Below, one piece after another: positions 44,118 to 53,544 of a DNA stretch of 64,000 nucleotides. The notes under the pieces are model-generated. The model did no database searches. It saw only the letters and a list, made by a program, of their open reading frames with translations, and had not been told where the DNA came from. A program made the position numbers and the translations under genes. Location of the stretch: the NCBI GenBank assembly GCA_944327255.1, contig CALVHA010000001.1:88909-152908 (forward strand), given 5' to 3'. Source of the DNA: Candidatus Gastranaerophilales bacterium (GTDB lineage: Bacteria > Cyanobacteriota > Vampirovibrionia > Gastranaerophilales > Gastranaerophilaceae). Each line of letters opens with the position of its first letter. Within the stretch, counting starts at the first letter, position 1.

Positions 44118-45962
44118 ATGTGTGGAATAGTTGGCTACATAGGTGATAAATCGGTTGTTGACATTCTAATCGATGGACTTCACCAGCTTGAATACCGTGG
44201 ATATGATTCTGCGGGCATTGCGGTAAAATGTGAAGACAAAATTAATATATATAAAGCGGAAGGAAAGCTTGAAAACCTCAGCTGTGTTTTAACAACACAT
44301 AAATCAGAATATCAAAAAGCAACAATGGGAATAGGACATATTCGCTGGGCAACACACGGAGCTCCAACCGTTGTTAATGCGCATCCTCATACCTGTAACT
44401 GCGGGAATCTGGTTATAGTGCATAACGGAATCATAGAAAACTTTAAAGAATTAAGGGCTCAACTTGAATTAAAAGGTGCTAAATTTAAGACACAAACAGA
44501 TACAGAAGTTGTTGCACACCTGATTGCATATAAATACGCAGATACTAAAGATCTCACAAAGGCAGTACAGCTTGCAACAAAAGAAATAGAAGGAGCTTAT
44601 GCATTATGTATTATGCACAACGAAGAAAAAGATAAAATGGTTGCAACAAAAAGGAACGCTCCACTTCTTGTCGGAATAGGAGAAGGGGAATTTTATGTAG
44701 CCTCTGATGTGCCGGCAATAATTAAACATACAAAAAAAGCAATGTATCTGAATGATAATGAAATCGTAACACTTACAAAAGAGAAAATGGTATTAATAAA
44801 CTCAAACGGAGAAGAACTTCAGCAAAAGATAGAAACGCTTCCATGGGAACCTGTAGCTCTGAGCAAAATGGGATATAAACACTTCATGTTGAAAGAAATC
44901 CATGAACAACCTGATGTCATAAGAAATATACTGGTAGGAAAAATTCACACATCAGAAGAACCTATCATCTTGAACGAAGTTAAACTGACAAAAGAAAAAC
45001 TCAAAGAATTGAATAGAATACAGATAATCGCCTGCGGAACATCACTTCACGCAGCAATGATAGGTAAATATATAATTGAAAACTTCTGCTCAATAGCTGT
45101 AGACGTAGAACCTTCAAGCGAATATATCTATAGAAAAAATGTAACGGATTCTCATACTCTTGTAATAGGGGTATCCCAATCAGGCGAAACAGCAGATACA
45201 TTAACGGCAATAAAACAAGCAAAAGCAAAGGGTTCTCATATCTTAATCATAACAAACAGACCTGACAGCGCAATGGCAAGAGAAGCTGATAGCCTTGTTC
45301 CTGTAAGCGCAGGCATAGAAGTTTCGGTTGCAGCAACAAAATCATACGTTGCACAACTAGTTTCTTTCTATCTTCTTGCATTATATATGGCTGAAATTAA
45401 AGAAAGCCTTGATGAATCCTTAATAAAATCCTTAAAGTCGGATCTCACACAAATTCCTCAAAAAATAGAACAAATTTTATCACATAAGGAAAGAATTCTG
45501 GAATGTGCAAAGAAATATTCAAACACAAAAGACTTCATCTACGTTGCAAGAGGAATAAATTATCCTACAGCACTTGAAGGTGCATTAAAATTAAAAGAAA
45601 TCAGCTATATTAACGCAACAGGATACCCTGCAGGGGAACTCAAACACGGGCCAATTGCAATGCTTGATGAATCAATGCCTGTATTATCAATATTAATGAA
45701 AGGAAGTGTCTACGAAAAACTTCTATCAAACAGCGAAGAAGCTAAAGCTAGAAATGCAAGAATGATTGCCCTAACAAATTCAAAGGACGAAAAATTAAAA
45801 GACTTGTTTGAGTTTATTCTGGAAGTACCGGACGTCCAAGAACTATTATCACCAATTATCGCAATAGTTCCACTCCAATTGATAGCATATTATATTGCAG
45901 AATATCTCGGGAAGGATGTAGATCAACCGAGAAACCTGGCAAAATCGGTTACAGTAGAATAA
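44118..45962 (+). CDS. glmS: Glutamine--fructose-6-phosphate aminotransferase (isomerising)
   Basis: At 614 aa the N-terminal amidotransferase domain starts MCGIVGYIG (catalytic Cys2) with HIRWATHG and a QTDTEV strand. The isomerase half has two SIS domains with ACGTSLHA, SQSGETADT, VSVAATKSYVAQ, RGINYPTALEGALKLKEI, and ends DQPRNLAKSVTVE as usual. It makes glucosamine-6-phosphate for peptidoglycan and LPS. AAAGGAG precedes the ATG. Confidence 0.98.
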   Translation: MCGIVGYIGDKSVVDILIDGLHQLEYRGYDSAGIAVKCEDKINIYKAEGKLENLSCVLTTHKSEYQKATMGIGHIRWATHGAPTVVNAHPHTCNCGNLVIVHNGIIENFKELRAQLELKGAKFKTQTDTEVVAHLIAYKYADTKDLTKAVQLATKEIEGAYALCIMHNEEKDKMVATKRNAPLLVGIGEGEFYVASDVPAIIKHTKKAMYLNDNEIVTLTKEKMVLINSNGEELQQKIETLPWEPVALSKMGYKHFMLKEIHEQPDVIRNILVGKIHTSEEPIILNEVKLTKEKLKELNRIQIIACGTSLHAAMIGKYIIENFCSIAVDVEPSSEYIYRKNVTDSHTLVIGVSQSGETADTLTAIKQAKAKGSHILIITNRPDSAMAREADSLVPVSAGIEVSVAATKSYVAQLVSFYLLALYMAEIKESLDESLIKSLKSDLTQIPQKIEQILSHKERILECAKKYSNTKDFIYVARGINYPTALEGALKLKEISYINATGYPAGELKHGPIAMLDESMPVLSILMKGSVYEKLLSNSEEAKARNARMIALTNSKDEKLKDLFEFILEVPDVQELLSPIIAIVPLQLIAYYIAEYLGKDVDQPRNLAKSVTVE

Positions 45963-45965
45963 AAG

Positions 45966-46007
45966 AAATTTTTCGGGGTCGGATGATTATTTCCGCCCCG
46001 AAATTTT
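45966..46007 (+). terminator. Terminator after glmS
   Basis: AAATTTTTCGGGG(t)CGGA / TTCCG(-)CCCCGAAATTTT, a long near-perfect stem; U-rich end. Confidence 0.85.
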
Positions 46008-46065
46008 AAAGTATAATATTCACCACAGCTTGGACCAACCAGTAAAACTAGAAAGTTAAAGAATA

Positions 46066-46230
46066 ATGATAGTTTCAGAGAATATAACCTTAAAAATTTC
46101 AAAACCACTAACAAACAAAAAGATTGAAAATGCATTACTTGAGCATGGAATAAAACCATTACGCCAAGCTATTATTAACGTCAATGAAGAACATATAACT
46201 ATAAGCGTTTCATATGAAAAAAATTGTTAA
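46066..46230 (+). CDS. Small hypothetical protein, 54 aa
   Basis: This short frame encodes MIVSENITLKISKPLTNKK..., a compact alternating-strand/helix pattern ending in a basic EKNC tail. A TATAAT at 46012 is upstream; the Shine-Dalgarno sequence is weak. No family recognised. It fills the gap between glmS and the H1-like gene and has normal codon use, but expression is not proven. Confidence 0.5.
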   Translation: MIVSENITLKISKPLTNKKIENALLEHGIKPLRQAIINVNEEHITISVSYEKNC

Positions 46231-46348
46231 AATTGTAAAGTTTTTAATAAAAAATTTACGTTATGAAACATTTTGAACTTTTTGTCATGGTTCGTGCTAG
46301 AGTAATAACATAAAGTTAAGAGACACACAGAATTAAGGAGATTAAGGA

Positions 46349-47149
46349 ATGTCGGAATATCTGAGCAAAGAAGAGATTAAGCAATGGAGAAGCTCATTAG
46401 AAAAAATAACTTTAGAAGAATATGCTGCCAGATTGGGGAAAAAGTTAGAAGAAGACAAACCTACAAATGATCTTATTGATATTGTTTTGCACGGGAAGCC
46501 TGTAGTATCAACAACAGAAGATTGGATGCAACCAAGAACAGAACGCATCACAACAATTGCTCAAAGAGCTTTTGAAAGAGAACAGGAATTGTCACCGTCA
46601 CCATTTTCTATATCAAAATTAAAATTGAGTCTTGATAAATATGATGAAGAGCCAGTAAAGAAAACTGAAAAGAAAACGTCATCAAAACAAATAAAAACAG
46701 TAAAAACCACAGAAAAAACTGAAAAGAAAGAAACCATAAAAACAAATAAATCAAAAACAACAAAATCAGCTAAAACCGCTAAAACAACAAAAACTACAGA
46801 AAAAACTACAACGGCTAAAACACGTACACGTAAATCTCAAACAAAAACCGTTAAAACATCAGCAAAGGCTGTAAAAGCAAAAAAAGCGGTATTATCATCA
46901 AAAACAACAGGCGATAGCTTAAGAGATGATATAAGAATAGTATTTAAGAAAGCATTAACAGATAGAGAACAAAGAGTCTTTGACCATTTTGCTGAAAACA
47001 AAAACCAGATAGTATATGCAAAAGATCTTGCAACACTATTGGAATTACCAAGAGATTATGTTTATAAATACATAAAAAATTTGCGTGCAAAAATAGAAGG
47101 TGATAAACTTCAAAATGCAGATAAAGGCGGATTTATCCTCCATATATAA
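46349..47149 (+). CDS. Lys/Thr-rich H1-like protein with C-terminal winged helix, 266 aa
   Basis: AAGGAG precedes the ATG. Residues 1-90 are acidic-to-neutral and helical. Residues about 95-190 are a Lys/Thr/Ala repeat region (KKTEKKTSSK, TTKSAKTAKTT), like histone H1 or HU tails. The C-terminal ~75 residues form a winged helix with TDREQRVFDHFAEN, YAKDLATLLELPRDYVYKYIKNLRAKIEG and GGFIL, the OmpR/PhoB-type or sigma-like DNA-binding arrangement. I infer a nucleoid-associated or global DNA-binding protein. Own terminator downstream. Confidence 0.75.
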   Translation: MSEYLSKEEIKQWRSSLEKITLEEYAARLGKKLEEDKPTNDLIDIVLHGKPVVSTTEDWMQPRTERITTIAQRAFEREQELSPSPFSISKLKLSLDKYDEEPVKKTEKKTSSKQIKTVKTTEKTEKKETIKTNKSKTTKSAKTAKTTKTTEKTTTAKTRTRKSQTKTVKTSAKAVKAKKAVLSSKTTGDSLRDDIRIVFKKALTDREQRVFDHFAENKNQIVYAKDLATLLELPRDYVYKYIKNLRAKIEGDKLQNADKGGFILHI

Positions 47150-47164
47150 TAAAAAATTATACAT

Positions 47165-47197
47165 AAAGCCCCTGAATTTTTTCAGGGGCTTTTTATT
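47165..47197 (+). terminator. Terminator after the H1-like gene
   Basis: AAAGCCCCTGAA-TTTT-TTCAGGGGCTTTTT, a perfect 12-bp stem. Confidence 0.95.
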
Positions 47198-47371
47198 ATC
47201 ATAATAAAAAACATATTATTCGTTCTGATAAGAAAAAAGGATTGGAATTTTGTATTTCTAATGCAAAAGTTTTACACCTTTAGCCTTATATTTACAAAAA
47301 ATTAAATACTGATTTTGTTCAATGGAATTTCACAATAACGCCCCTTATCCTGTACCTAAGGAGTTGTTATT

Positions 47372-48358
47372 ATGAAAAAAATAGTCTTATTAACAGCAAT
47401 AATATTGCTTATAAACAACAGTGGCGAAATCGCATTGAGTGTGACAGGGACACAGGCAACACTTGGAAAAATTGAGGAATCATTATACGGATTTCAATAC
47501 AATGAGGATAATGATTTAACAAGATTAAACAGAATAGAAGAAACTGTATATGGGAAAATTTCTACAAAATCACAATCAGAACGACTAGCAAAGATCAGTA
47601 AAGATATATCTGCAGATTCAATAGGGAAAGAAATTGAACCGGTAGAAGATACATTTGCAGAAAATCCAGAATATATAGAAGAAGAACCGGTAGCAACCTC
47701 CGACGTAAGCTATCCTGCAGTAGATGAAATGGAAAAACAAGTATTTAATCAGGCATTTCCTAAACAAGATATAAAAACAAGGTTATCAAACCTTGAGAAA
47801 AAAACATTCAATAAAATATACACAGATGATTTAAGTACAAGGGTAGACAGACTAAAAGCGGAAATAAAACCTCAATCGCTAATAGATAATCAAATCGCAC
47901 AATCCGCAAATGAATTTTATGATGATGATGTGAGACCATTACAATCTGATTTTTATCTGAATAAATTTATCTCTCCAGGACAATTTGACTACGAAGCATA
48001 TAATGATATGAATAACCGCCGTGCACAAAGGTATTATGATGACGGATACAGCAGCGGCTATGCTACAGATATTCCTCAAGAACCGAAAAAAATATCGCTA
48101 TCAACTGTCGAAAAAAAATTATTCCGTCAAAATTTCTCTCAAGACACAACTGAAAACCGTCTTGCACGCATTGAAAACAGCATGTTCGGAACAGAATTTT
48201 CCACAGATGATACTCAGATGCGAATAGATAGAATATCAAGTGCATATAACGCACAAAAATCCGCAGGGAAATATGATTCCAACAGATTTTCCCAGAATAT
48301 GGGGACAGCATTTCAGATAGGCACTTTAATCCTTATGGTACTTGCCTGCATATTATAA
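47372..48358 (+). CDS. Secreted/membrane repeat protein with E-x3-FG...RLxRIE repeats, 328 aa
   Basis: AAGGAG precedes the ATG. A signal peptide (residues 1-23) is followed by at least six half-repeats of the form E-x2-x-[FY]-x-x-x-[FY]-x4-D-x4-R[LVI]-x-[RK][IL]: IEESLYGFQY..RLNRIE, IEETVYGKIS..RLAKI, MEKQVFNQAF..RLSNLE, LEKKTFNKIY..RVDRLK, VEKKLFRQNF..RLARIE, IENSMFGTEF..RIDRIS. A C-terminal hydrophobic segment (FQIGTLILMVLACIL) probably anchors it. No known domain is recognised by name; a helical repeat binding platform in the envelope is inferred. Confidence 0.75.
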   Translation: MKKIVLLTAIILLINNSGEIALSVTGTQATLGKIEESLYGFQYNEDNDLTRLNRIEETVYGKISTKSQSERLAKISKDISADSIGKEIEPVEDTFAENPEYIEEEPVATSDVSYPAVDEMEKQVFNQAFPKQDIKTRLSNLEKKTFNKIYTDDLSTRVDRLKAEIKPQSLIDNQIAQSANEFYDDDVRPLQSDFYLNKFISPGQFDYEAYNDMNNRRAQRYYDDGYSSGYATDIPQEPKKISLSTVEKKLFRQNFSQDTTENRLARIENSMFGTEFSTDDTQMRIDRISSAYNAQKSAGKYDSNRFSQNMGTAFQIGTLILMVLACIL

Positions 48359-48402
48359 AAGTACCGGTTGACTTTCTAAAAAAAAAGATTATATAAAAAA
48401 AT

Positions 48403-48774
48403 ATGAATATATTGGATTTTTTTAAGAACAAAAAGAAATGCCATCATGAAAAAGTCACAGCTTCAAAGGATATATGTTACTGTCCCGATTGCGGAGAACT
48501 CATAGAAAATCGATGGTACATAACAAGATGCTGTTGCTGCGGCATAAAATTAAAAGCCATTGTAAAAAACGGAACAGTTATCCCAGAAGAAAAGTACTGT
48601 CACAACTGTGGGGATACTAAATTTAAGGTTGAGCTTGTCCCCAAAATTAATTTCATAGATATAAATTATGCAGTTCTTGTAAAAACAATAATAGAACCAC
48701 AAGTTGATGAACTTACACAAAGTTGGCTTGATAGGACAGAATATCATAATCAAAAATTACTCACGCAAACATAA
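48403..48774 (+). CDS. Zinc-ribbon-containing hypothetical protein, 123 aa
   Basis: Several CxxC pairs are seen: CYCPDCGELI, CCCCGIKL and YCHNCGD, suggesting two zinc ribbons in a cytosolic protein. No family named. No Shine-Dalgarno sequence; the gene follows the repeat protein by 44 nt and may be coupled. Its last 14 nt overlap the 3' end of spmB on the other strand. Confidence 0.65.
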   Translation: MNILDFFKNKKKCHHEKVTASKDICYCPDCGELIENRWYITRCCCCGIKLKAIVKNGTVIPEEKYCHNCGDTKFKVELVPKINFIDINYAVLVKTIIEPQVDELTQSWLDRTEYHNQKLLTQT

Positions 48775-49297
48775 AATTACAAACTCCAATCGCAAGAATT
48801 ATCCCTATTATATCCGCAATTAAACCGACAATTAGGGCATAGCGAAGTTTGGGAATTCCAACAGCACCAAAATACACTGCAAGGACATAGAAAGTTGTTT
48901 CACTGCTTCCAACCATAATGGCAGCAAGAGTAGTTGCATAGTGATCAGGTCCAAGCGAATGAGCAATATCAGAAAAAATACCCAACGCAGCAGAACCCGA
49001 AAGAGAACGTACAATCATAATCGGCATAACATCAACAGGAATATGAAATTTTACAAGAAGAGGCGATAAAAAAGCACCCGTCATTTCAATAATCCCCGAT
49101 GCACGAAGCATAGATACTGCAACGATTATCGCAACAAGATACGGGATAATATTAACCGAAACCTTAAACCCTTCCTTAGCACCGTCTGTAAAAACTTCAT
49201 ATATAGGAACCTTTTTAATAAGCCCCATAGTAAGAATAATTAATAAAATTGCAGGAAGAGCCCAGAGAGAAACTATATTCATAAACGAATGAAACAT
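48761..49297 (-). CDS. spmB: Spore maturation protein B homolog (nucleoside-recognition family)
   Basis: The 178-aa membrane protein contains the Gate/nucleoside recognition domain: PIYEVFTDGAKEGF, IIPYLVAIIVAVSMLRASGI, and VRSLSGSAALGI, with SSETTFYVLAVYFGAVGI. It pairs with SpmA; the start overlaps the spmA stop (TAATG). In Bacillus the pair acts in spore core dehydration, but they also occur in non-sporulating bacteria, where the role is unclear. No sporulation gene is in the window. Confidence 0.92.
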   Translation of the reverse strand: MFHSFMNIVSLWALPAILLIILTMGLIKKVPIYEVFTDGAKEGFKVSVNIIPYLVAIIVAVSMLRASGIIEMTGAFLSPLLVKFHIPVDVMPIMIVRSLSGSAALGIFSDIAHSLGPDHYATTLAAIMVGSSETTFYVLAVYFGAVGIPKLRYALIVGLIADIIGIILAIGVCNFMFA

Positions 49298-49896
49298 TAT
49301 TCCGCACCTCCATTAATTTGAGGTTTCCAGAATTTTTGAAAAACCTTTGCCAGAAAAACAGCAAAGATAAATGTAAGAGCTGTAACAAAAAGTGTAGGAG
49401 CAATAATTTCGGTTGGATTTTTATATCCCACCCCGATTAAAACAGCAATAACAGTTGCAGGAATAATTTGAAACCCAGCAGTATTCATTGCTAAAAATAC
49501 GCACATGGCATTTGAAGCACTTTTTTTATCAATATTATGTTTTTGCAACTCCTCCATAGCCTTAATTCCTATAGGAGTAGCAGCGTTAGTTAATCCAAAG
49601 GCATTTGCTGAAATACTCATAGCAATATCACCGATAGCAGGTGAATCTTCGGGAATTTCATCAAACAACTTTTTAGTAACAGGTTTGATAATTTTTGCGA
49701 TAAAACTTATGAGCCCGCATTTTTCTGCAATTTTCATCATCCCGAGCCAAAAAGCCATAATACCGATAAGGGAAAATGCAACTTTGACCGAAAGTTCAGC
49801 ACCAGAAAGTATAGCATTAACAACATCAGAAAGTTTCCCGTTAATGGCTCCTGCTATAATAGAAATTACAATCAAAAAATAAAAAATATAATTCAT
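49297..49896 (-). CDS. spmA: Spore maturation protein A homolog (nucleoside-recognition family)
   Basis: The 199-aa membrane protein has LSVKVAFSLIGIMAFWLGMMKIAEKCGLI, the IAMSISANAFGLTNAATPIGIKAMEEL motif and AMCVFLAMNTAGFQIIPATVIA, typical of SpmA. A TTGCCG-N17-TTTAAT promoter lies 6 nt before the ATG, with no Shine-Dalgarno sequence; leaderless. Operon with spmB. Confidence 0.92.
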   Translation of the reverse strand: MNYIFYFLIVISIIAGAINGKLSDVVNAILSGAELSVKVAFSLIGIMAFWLGMMKIAEKCGLISFIAKIIKPVTKKLFDEIPEDSPAIGDIAMSISANAFGLTNAATPIGIKAMEELQKHNIDKKSASNAMCVFLAMNTAGFQIIPATVIAVLIGVGYKNPTEIIAPTLFVTALTFIFAVFLAKVFQKFWKPQINGGAE

Positions 49897-49902
49897 ATAA
49901 TA

Positions 49903-49931
49903 ATTAAAGCATTATTTCAAAAGAACGGCAA
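49903..49931 (-). promoter_or_regulatory. Promoter of spmAB; predicted leaderless start
   Basis: TTGCCG (complement of 49926-49931), 17 nt, TTTAAT (complement of 49903-49908), 6 nt to the ATG at 49896. Confidence 0.55.
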
Positions 49932-49991
49932 AAACATTTCAAAATTGATACAAAAAGAAGAAGTAGATTATGTAATAATTTGTAAACGAGT

Positions 49992-50020
49992 TTGACAGAC
50001 AGAAGAAAATATTGTCTAAT
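49992..50020 (+). promoter_or_regulatory. Promoter of the smc-scpA-scpB operon
   Basis: A perfect TTGACA (49992-49997), 17 nt, TCTAAT (50015-50020), leader of about 20 nt ending AGGTAAG. Confidence 0.8.
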
Positions 50021-50048
50021 AAATATAAACACTTTGATTAGGTAAGAT

Positions 50049-53000
50049 ATGTACATAAAAGAACTTGAGATAGACAATTTTAAGTCATTTGCGAATAAAT
50101 CAGAAATCCCCCTCCTGAAAGGGTTTACTACGGTTTCGGGTCCTAACGGTTCCGGAAAAAGTAATATTATAGACAGTATCCTTTTTGCACTTGGGCTTGC
50201 AAATGCCAGTGAGTTACGTGCAGAGAATCTTTCTCACTTTATTTCAACTTATACAAAACGTAATGATGCGTTCGTTAAAGTAACTTTTGGCGACATGGAA
50301 GAAGGGAAAGATTTAAGTATCGCAAGACGTATCAGAAAATCTACTCAAGGTTATGCAAGTACTTATTACATTAACGACAGCGTAACAACACTTTCTAACG
50401 TGCATGCCGTACTTGAAAAATATAACGTTACCCCTAACAGTTATAATGTTATGATGCAAGGGGATGTTCAGGGAATTACCAACTGTACGCCTAAAAACAG
50501 AAGAAAAATCATTGATGAAATCGCAGGGATTGCAGACTTTGACAGACGTATAGAACAGGCGACAAATGAACTTACAGACGTAGAGCAGCGAGTTGAACGT
50601 TCAACCCTTATCCTTTCTGAAATCGAAGGGATGCTTGAACAGCTTAAGGAAGAAAGAGAAGTTGCCATCAAATACCAGAAACTCAGAGAAGAAAAACAAG
50701 GGCTTGAAAGTCAAATTGTTAAGGTCAGATTCTTTGATATTAAACGGAACCTTGAAAAAGCACATGAAAATATTCTGGAATTTACTAAAAAGAAGAAAGA
50801 AGAAGAGCTTAAAAATAAAGATTTAGATGAAAAAATTAAGCTTATCCGTAAGAAATACGAAGAGATTTCCCAAGAAGTTAAAGAAAAAGGTGAAGAACAA
50901 CAAATTGATTTAAAAAAACAACAAGAAACGTTAAAAGGCGAAATAGATCGTAAAGAAAATGCCCTTAATTTTGCAGACAAACAGATTATGGATAACAAAC
51001 GTACTGCAGAAAACGCAAGAAATGGTATCGAAACCTTTAAAAAACAGATTGAAGATATCAAACTGAATATCACTTTAAAAATTGAAAATGCTCAAAAAAT
51101 TGAAGATGAAATTAAACAAAAAAACACTGAATTGAAAAAAATTCTTGAAGATATGACTGGATTAAGTTCAACTGCAGAACAGCATATTGAAAACAGAAAT
51201 CGTTTGAGAAAAGAACTTGAAGATCTACAAGATAAAGAAAATCAACTTTTAAAAGAAAAATATCCACTTGAAAACGAATTAAAAAATCTTCTAGAAAACA
51301 TTGAAGATGCTAAACAAAAACTCACAGAGTTAGAGGAAATGAAAACTAACTATACCTCAAACTTTGATTTAAAAAAGACGCTTGTAGAGCAACTTCAGAC
51401 TGAAATGCAGGAATTTAAAGAAATTCAGCAGTCAACAATGCACGACCTTGATACAACAAGTAATGAAATAAACGATATTAATTATAATATACGTATGGCT
51501 TACGGCAAATTATCACGACTTGAAGCGCAAAAACAGGTTGCTGCAAGTTCCGGTTCAAATATGGCAATTGATACAGTTATGAATGCAAAACTAAGGGGAG
51601 TTCATGCGCCATTAATGCAATTAGGGACTGTTGATAAAGAGTATTCAACTGCATTGGAAATAGCTTTTGGCGGACGACTCGGTCATATAGTCGTTGAGGA
51701 TGAGCATGTTGCATCTGTTGCAATTGAACTTTTGAAATCCGCAAGAGCTGGCAGAACAACATTTATTCCTCTAAACAAAGTTGCCAAAGCGCCAACACGC
51801 CTTGCTCTACCAAAGGATAATGGCGTTATTGATTTTGCAATTAATCTTGTTGATTTTGATGATGAATATGTAAACGCATTTTATTATGCCGTAGGTGACA
51901 CAATCGTTGTTGAAGATATGGAATGTGCAAAAAGGCTTATAGGTAAATACCGTATGGTCACACTTGCCGGAGAATTGTTCGAAAAATCAGGAGCGATTAC
52001 AGGTGGGTCTGTCAGAAAAACAGGTTTTTCATTCTCTCAAAATGATGACAATGAGCTTGAAGAATTTAAGCGAAAAGTCAAAGAAATGGAAGAGTCTCTT
52101 GGAAAACTTGAAAATAAAAAAGCTTCTCTTGAAGCTAAATTACAAGACGTACGCCAGAAATATTCAGACTGCATGAGCGAACACTCAAAAGCGAAGGTAG
52201 AACTTGATAACATGTCAAGAAACTATGAAAACAGCGAAAATATATTAAAAGAAAAAGCTGAATTCATTGCTCAGGCAGAACCTAAAGTTCAGGAATTAAA
52301 CAAAAAACTCGATAAACTTGAAGAAAAAAATCTTGAGATTAACGACAGAATGCTTGAGGTTAAATCGGGGATTGAAGAAATCGAAAAACTTATAAATGAC
52401 AAAGACCTTAAGGATTTAAAAGAAAAAACAGAAGGTGTTGAGGCTGAAATTAAACGGTTACAAGCCAATTTAATGTCGACAAACAACGATAAAAATGATC
52501 TTGAGAGACGAATTAACTTTAATGAAGACTTAATCAAAACAAAACATGAAGAAATAGATGAAAAAGAAAAAGCAAATGTTAAGCTTGAGGAGGACAAAAA
52601 TGTTTTCAAAGGAGAAATTGCAGAGTTAAATAAAAAAGTAGAAGTTCTTGAAGAACAAATATCCGTAATTCAGGATAAACTTGGCGAACTTCTTAAGCAA
52701 CGTGACGAGATTTCAAATAATATTAATGAACTTGAAAAAGAACGTCATATTAAATCTTCTGATATAGAAAGAATTGCCGAACAAATAGAATCATTCAGGG
52801 CACGCAGAAGAGAACTGGAACCACAACTTGATACAGCCAAAAAAGAACTTGAAGATACGGGAGCAGATATTTCGAAATTAGAACCTGTTGAGATTTCAAT
52901 TGATGAAATAACTTCTAAAATTCAACGTCTTGATAAAAAAATGACAGAGCTTGGAGATGTTAATATGAGAGCTTTAACATCATATGATGAAAAGCTTGCC

Positions 53001-53543
53001 CGCCAGAATGAACTTAAAGAAAGAATTGAGGTACTCTCTAAAGAACGTAAAGAAATCTTAGACAGAATGAGTGGTTACGAACAACTTAAAAAAGAAACTT
53101 TTATGAAAACTTATAATAATATAAACGAAAACTTCAAGAGTGTATTCCACCAGCTGTCAGAAGGGGAGGGAGAATTAAAACTTGAAAACCCAGAAGATCC
53201 TCTAAGTGGTGGGATGACAATTGAAGCACAGCCTAGAGATAAAAAACTTCAAAGGTTAGAAAGTATGTCTGGTGGAGAAAAATCACTTACTGCACTTGCA
53301 TTTGTCTTTGCTATTCAGCGCTATATGCCGTCACCTTTCTATGCATTCGATGAAGTTGACGCGAGTTTAGATACGATGAATGTTGAACGTATCGCACAAA
53401 TGGTGCAGGAACAATCAAAAGATACGCAATTTATAGTAGTTAGTCACCGTAAACCTATGATAGAATCAGCTAATAGAACAATCGGTGTAACACAAAAAGA
53501 AAAGGGCATCACAAGGGTAACTGGAGTAAAATTAAGAGACTAG
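50049..53543 (+). CDS. smc: Chromosome segregation ATPase SMC
   Basis: At 1164 aa it shows the full SMC layout: Walker A GPNGSGKSN (residues 31-39), two coiled coils (about 170-500 and 670-1000), a hinge near 510-650 containing the TTFIPLNK/LAGELFEKSGAITGGS motifs, the LSGG-type signature MSGGEKSLTALA and Walker B FYAFDEVDASLD near the C-terminus. With ScpA and ScpB, encoded directly after, it forms the condensin that organises and separates chromosomes. Confidence 0.97.
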   Translation: MYIKELEIDNFKSFANKSEIPLLKGFTTVSGPNGSGKSNIIDSILFALGLANASELRAENLSHFISTYTKRNDAFVKVTFGDMEEGKDLSIARRIRKSTQGYASTYYINDSVTTLSNVHAVLEKYNVTPNSYNVMMQGDVQGITNCTPKNRRKIIDEIAGIADFDRRIEQATNELTDVEQRVERSTLILSEIEGMLEQLKEEREVAIKYQKLREEKQGLESQIVKVRFFDIKRNLEKAHENILEFTKKKKEEELKNKDLDEKIKLIRKKYEEISQEVKEKGEEQQIDLKKQQETLKGEIDRKENALNFADKQIMDNKRTAENARNGIETFKKQIEDIKLNITLKIENAQKIEDEIKQKNTELKKILEDMTGLSSTAEQHIENRNRLRKELEDLQDKENQLLKEKYPLENELKNLLENIEDAKQKLTELEEMKTNYTSNFDLKKTLVEQLQTEMQEFKEIQQSTMHDLDTTSNEINDINYNIRMAYGKLSRLEAQKQVAASSGSNMAIDTVMNAKLRGVHAPLMQLGTVDKEYSTALEIAFGGRLGHIVVEDEHVASVAIELLKSARAGRTTFIPLNKVAKAPTRLALPKDNGVIDFAINLVDFDDEYVNAFYYAVGDTIVVEDMECAKRLIGKYRMVTLAGELFEKSGAITGGSVRKTGFSFSQNDDNELEEFKRKVKEMEESLGKLENKKASLEAKLQDVRQKYSDCMSEHSKAKVELDNMSRNYENSENILKEKAEFIAQAEPKVQELNKKLDKLEEKNLEINDRMLEVKSGIEEIEKLINDKDLKDLKEKTEGVEAEIKRLQANLMSTNNDKNDLERRINFNEDLIKTKHEEIDEKEKANVKLEEDKNVFKGEIAELNKKVEVLEEQISVIQDKLGELLKQRDEISNNINELEKERHIKSSDIERIAEQIESFRARRRELEPQLDTAKKELEDTGADISKLEPVEISIDEITSKIQRLDKKMTELGDVNMRALTSYDEKLARQNELKERIEVLSKERKEILDRMSGYEQLKKETFMKTYNNINENFKSVFHQLSEGEGELKLENPEDPLSGGMTIEAQPRDKKLQRLESMSGGEKSLTALAFVFAIQRYMPSPFYAFDEVDASLDTMNVERIAQMVQEQSKDTQFIVVSHRKPMIESANRTIGVTQKEKGITRVTGVKLRD

Positions 53544-53544
53544 T

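Noticed and set aside
48761..49896. Evidence of sporulation from spmA-spmB
   Set aside because: These genes are found in many non-sporulating bacteria, and no other sporulation gene is in the window.
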